This document shows positions 5,882 to 5,928 of a DNA stretch of 5,928 bases, piece after piece. The notes below the pieces were generated by a model, which did not search any database, had not been told where the DNA came from, and saw only the letters and a list, made by a program, of their open reading frames with translations. Both the position numbers and the translations under genes were made by a program. Source of the DNA: Bacteroides sp. UBA1317 (GTDB lineage: Bacteria; Bacteroidota; Bacteroidia; Bacteroidales; Bacteroidaceae); contig DBTL01000130.1 in NCBI GenBank assembly GCA_002307035.1, forward strand, positions 1-5,928, written 5' to 3'. How positions within the stretch are numbered: position 1 is the first letter of the stretch; every line of letters starts with the position of its first letter.

Positions 5882-5928
5882 TCTATTTCTGAATTTGTAT
5901 TGATGTCGGTTATGAAGCTGTATGAGGT
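5882..5928 (+). pseudogene. uvrA: In-frame continuation of uvrA beyond the stop codon (runs off the window)
   Basis: Read in the same frame as the upstream uvrA segment, the bases after the TAA encode SISEFVLMSVMKLYE. In intact UvrA proteins the segment after the second zinc CxxC and the Y(V/I)(R/K)(I/V) strand is typically of the form xGKSISxLVxMPVxxLxxFF. The stop thus sits where a Lys (AAA) would be expected, one base away from TAA. The usual MPV reads MSV here, a possible further decay mark. In-frame ATG codons at 5903 and 5912 could allow restart, but the product would lack Walker A of domain I. Confidence 0.7.

Noticed and set aside
5860..5928. A frameshift as the cause of the uvrA truncation
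   Set aside because: UvrA-like residues continue in the same frame on both sides of the TAA, so a single nonsense codon explains it without any indel.
1..5928. Mobile element, CRISPR array, defence island or phage genes
   Set aside because: No transposase, integrase, terminal inverted repeats, regular spaced repeats or defence-type domains were found; gene content is chromosomal.

Overview
The window looks like chromosomal DNA from a Bacteroidales bacterium, most likely Bacteroides or a close relative. Evidence: moderate GC, start codons without clear Shine-Dalgarno sequences, TAnnTTTG-type -7 promoter elements, secreted proteins with a Gln directly after the predicted signal-peptide cleavage site, and a regulator built from hybrid two-component system (HTCS) parts. 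The species call is inference; no rRNA or marker search was possible.

Layout: (1) 1-498, the 3' end of purL (glutaminase domain of FGAM synthase), closed by a strong hairpin terminator at 516-569. (2) 668-3034, a probable three-gene operon on the + strand: an HTCS-like regulator that has lost its periplasmic sensor and its kinase ATPase domain, followed after 10 nt by two tandem short-chain CHR-family (chromate transporter type) membrane proteins. (3) 3031-4527 on the - strand, a secreted GHL10-family glycosidase-like protein (relative of YngK/DigH) with a C-terminal fibronectin-III-like domain; it converges on the second transporter gene and the two stop codons share bases. (4) 4658 to the window end, the N-terminal part of uvrA (excinuclease subunit A), divergent from the glycosidase gene across a 130-bp region in which two opposed promoters appear to overlap.

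Two points deserve attention. The regulator keeps a signal peptide, one membrane span, a His-containing dimerisation helix, a receiver and an AraC-type DNA-binding domain, but has no ATP-binding kinase domain, and its receiver has lost two conserved active-site residues. It is placed as first gene of a transporter operon, which suggests a membrane-tethered, possibly phosphorylation-independent regulator of the transporter pair. Second, the uvrA reading frame is cut by a TAA at 5879-5881, yet UvrA-like coding continues in the same frame after it, so this is a nonsense codon (or a sequence error) and not a natural end.

The remaining genes look like ordinary housekeeping or envelope functions: purine synthesis, wall or polysaccharide glycan processing, and DNA repair. 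Apart from the regulator-transporter unit, nothing in the window suggests that they act together. No tRNA, rRNA, CRISPR array, insertion sequence or integrase was seen.
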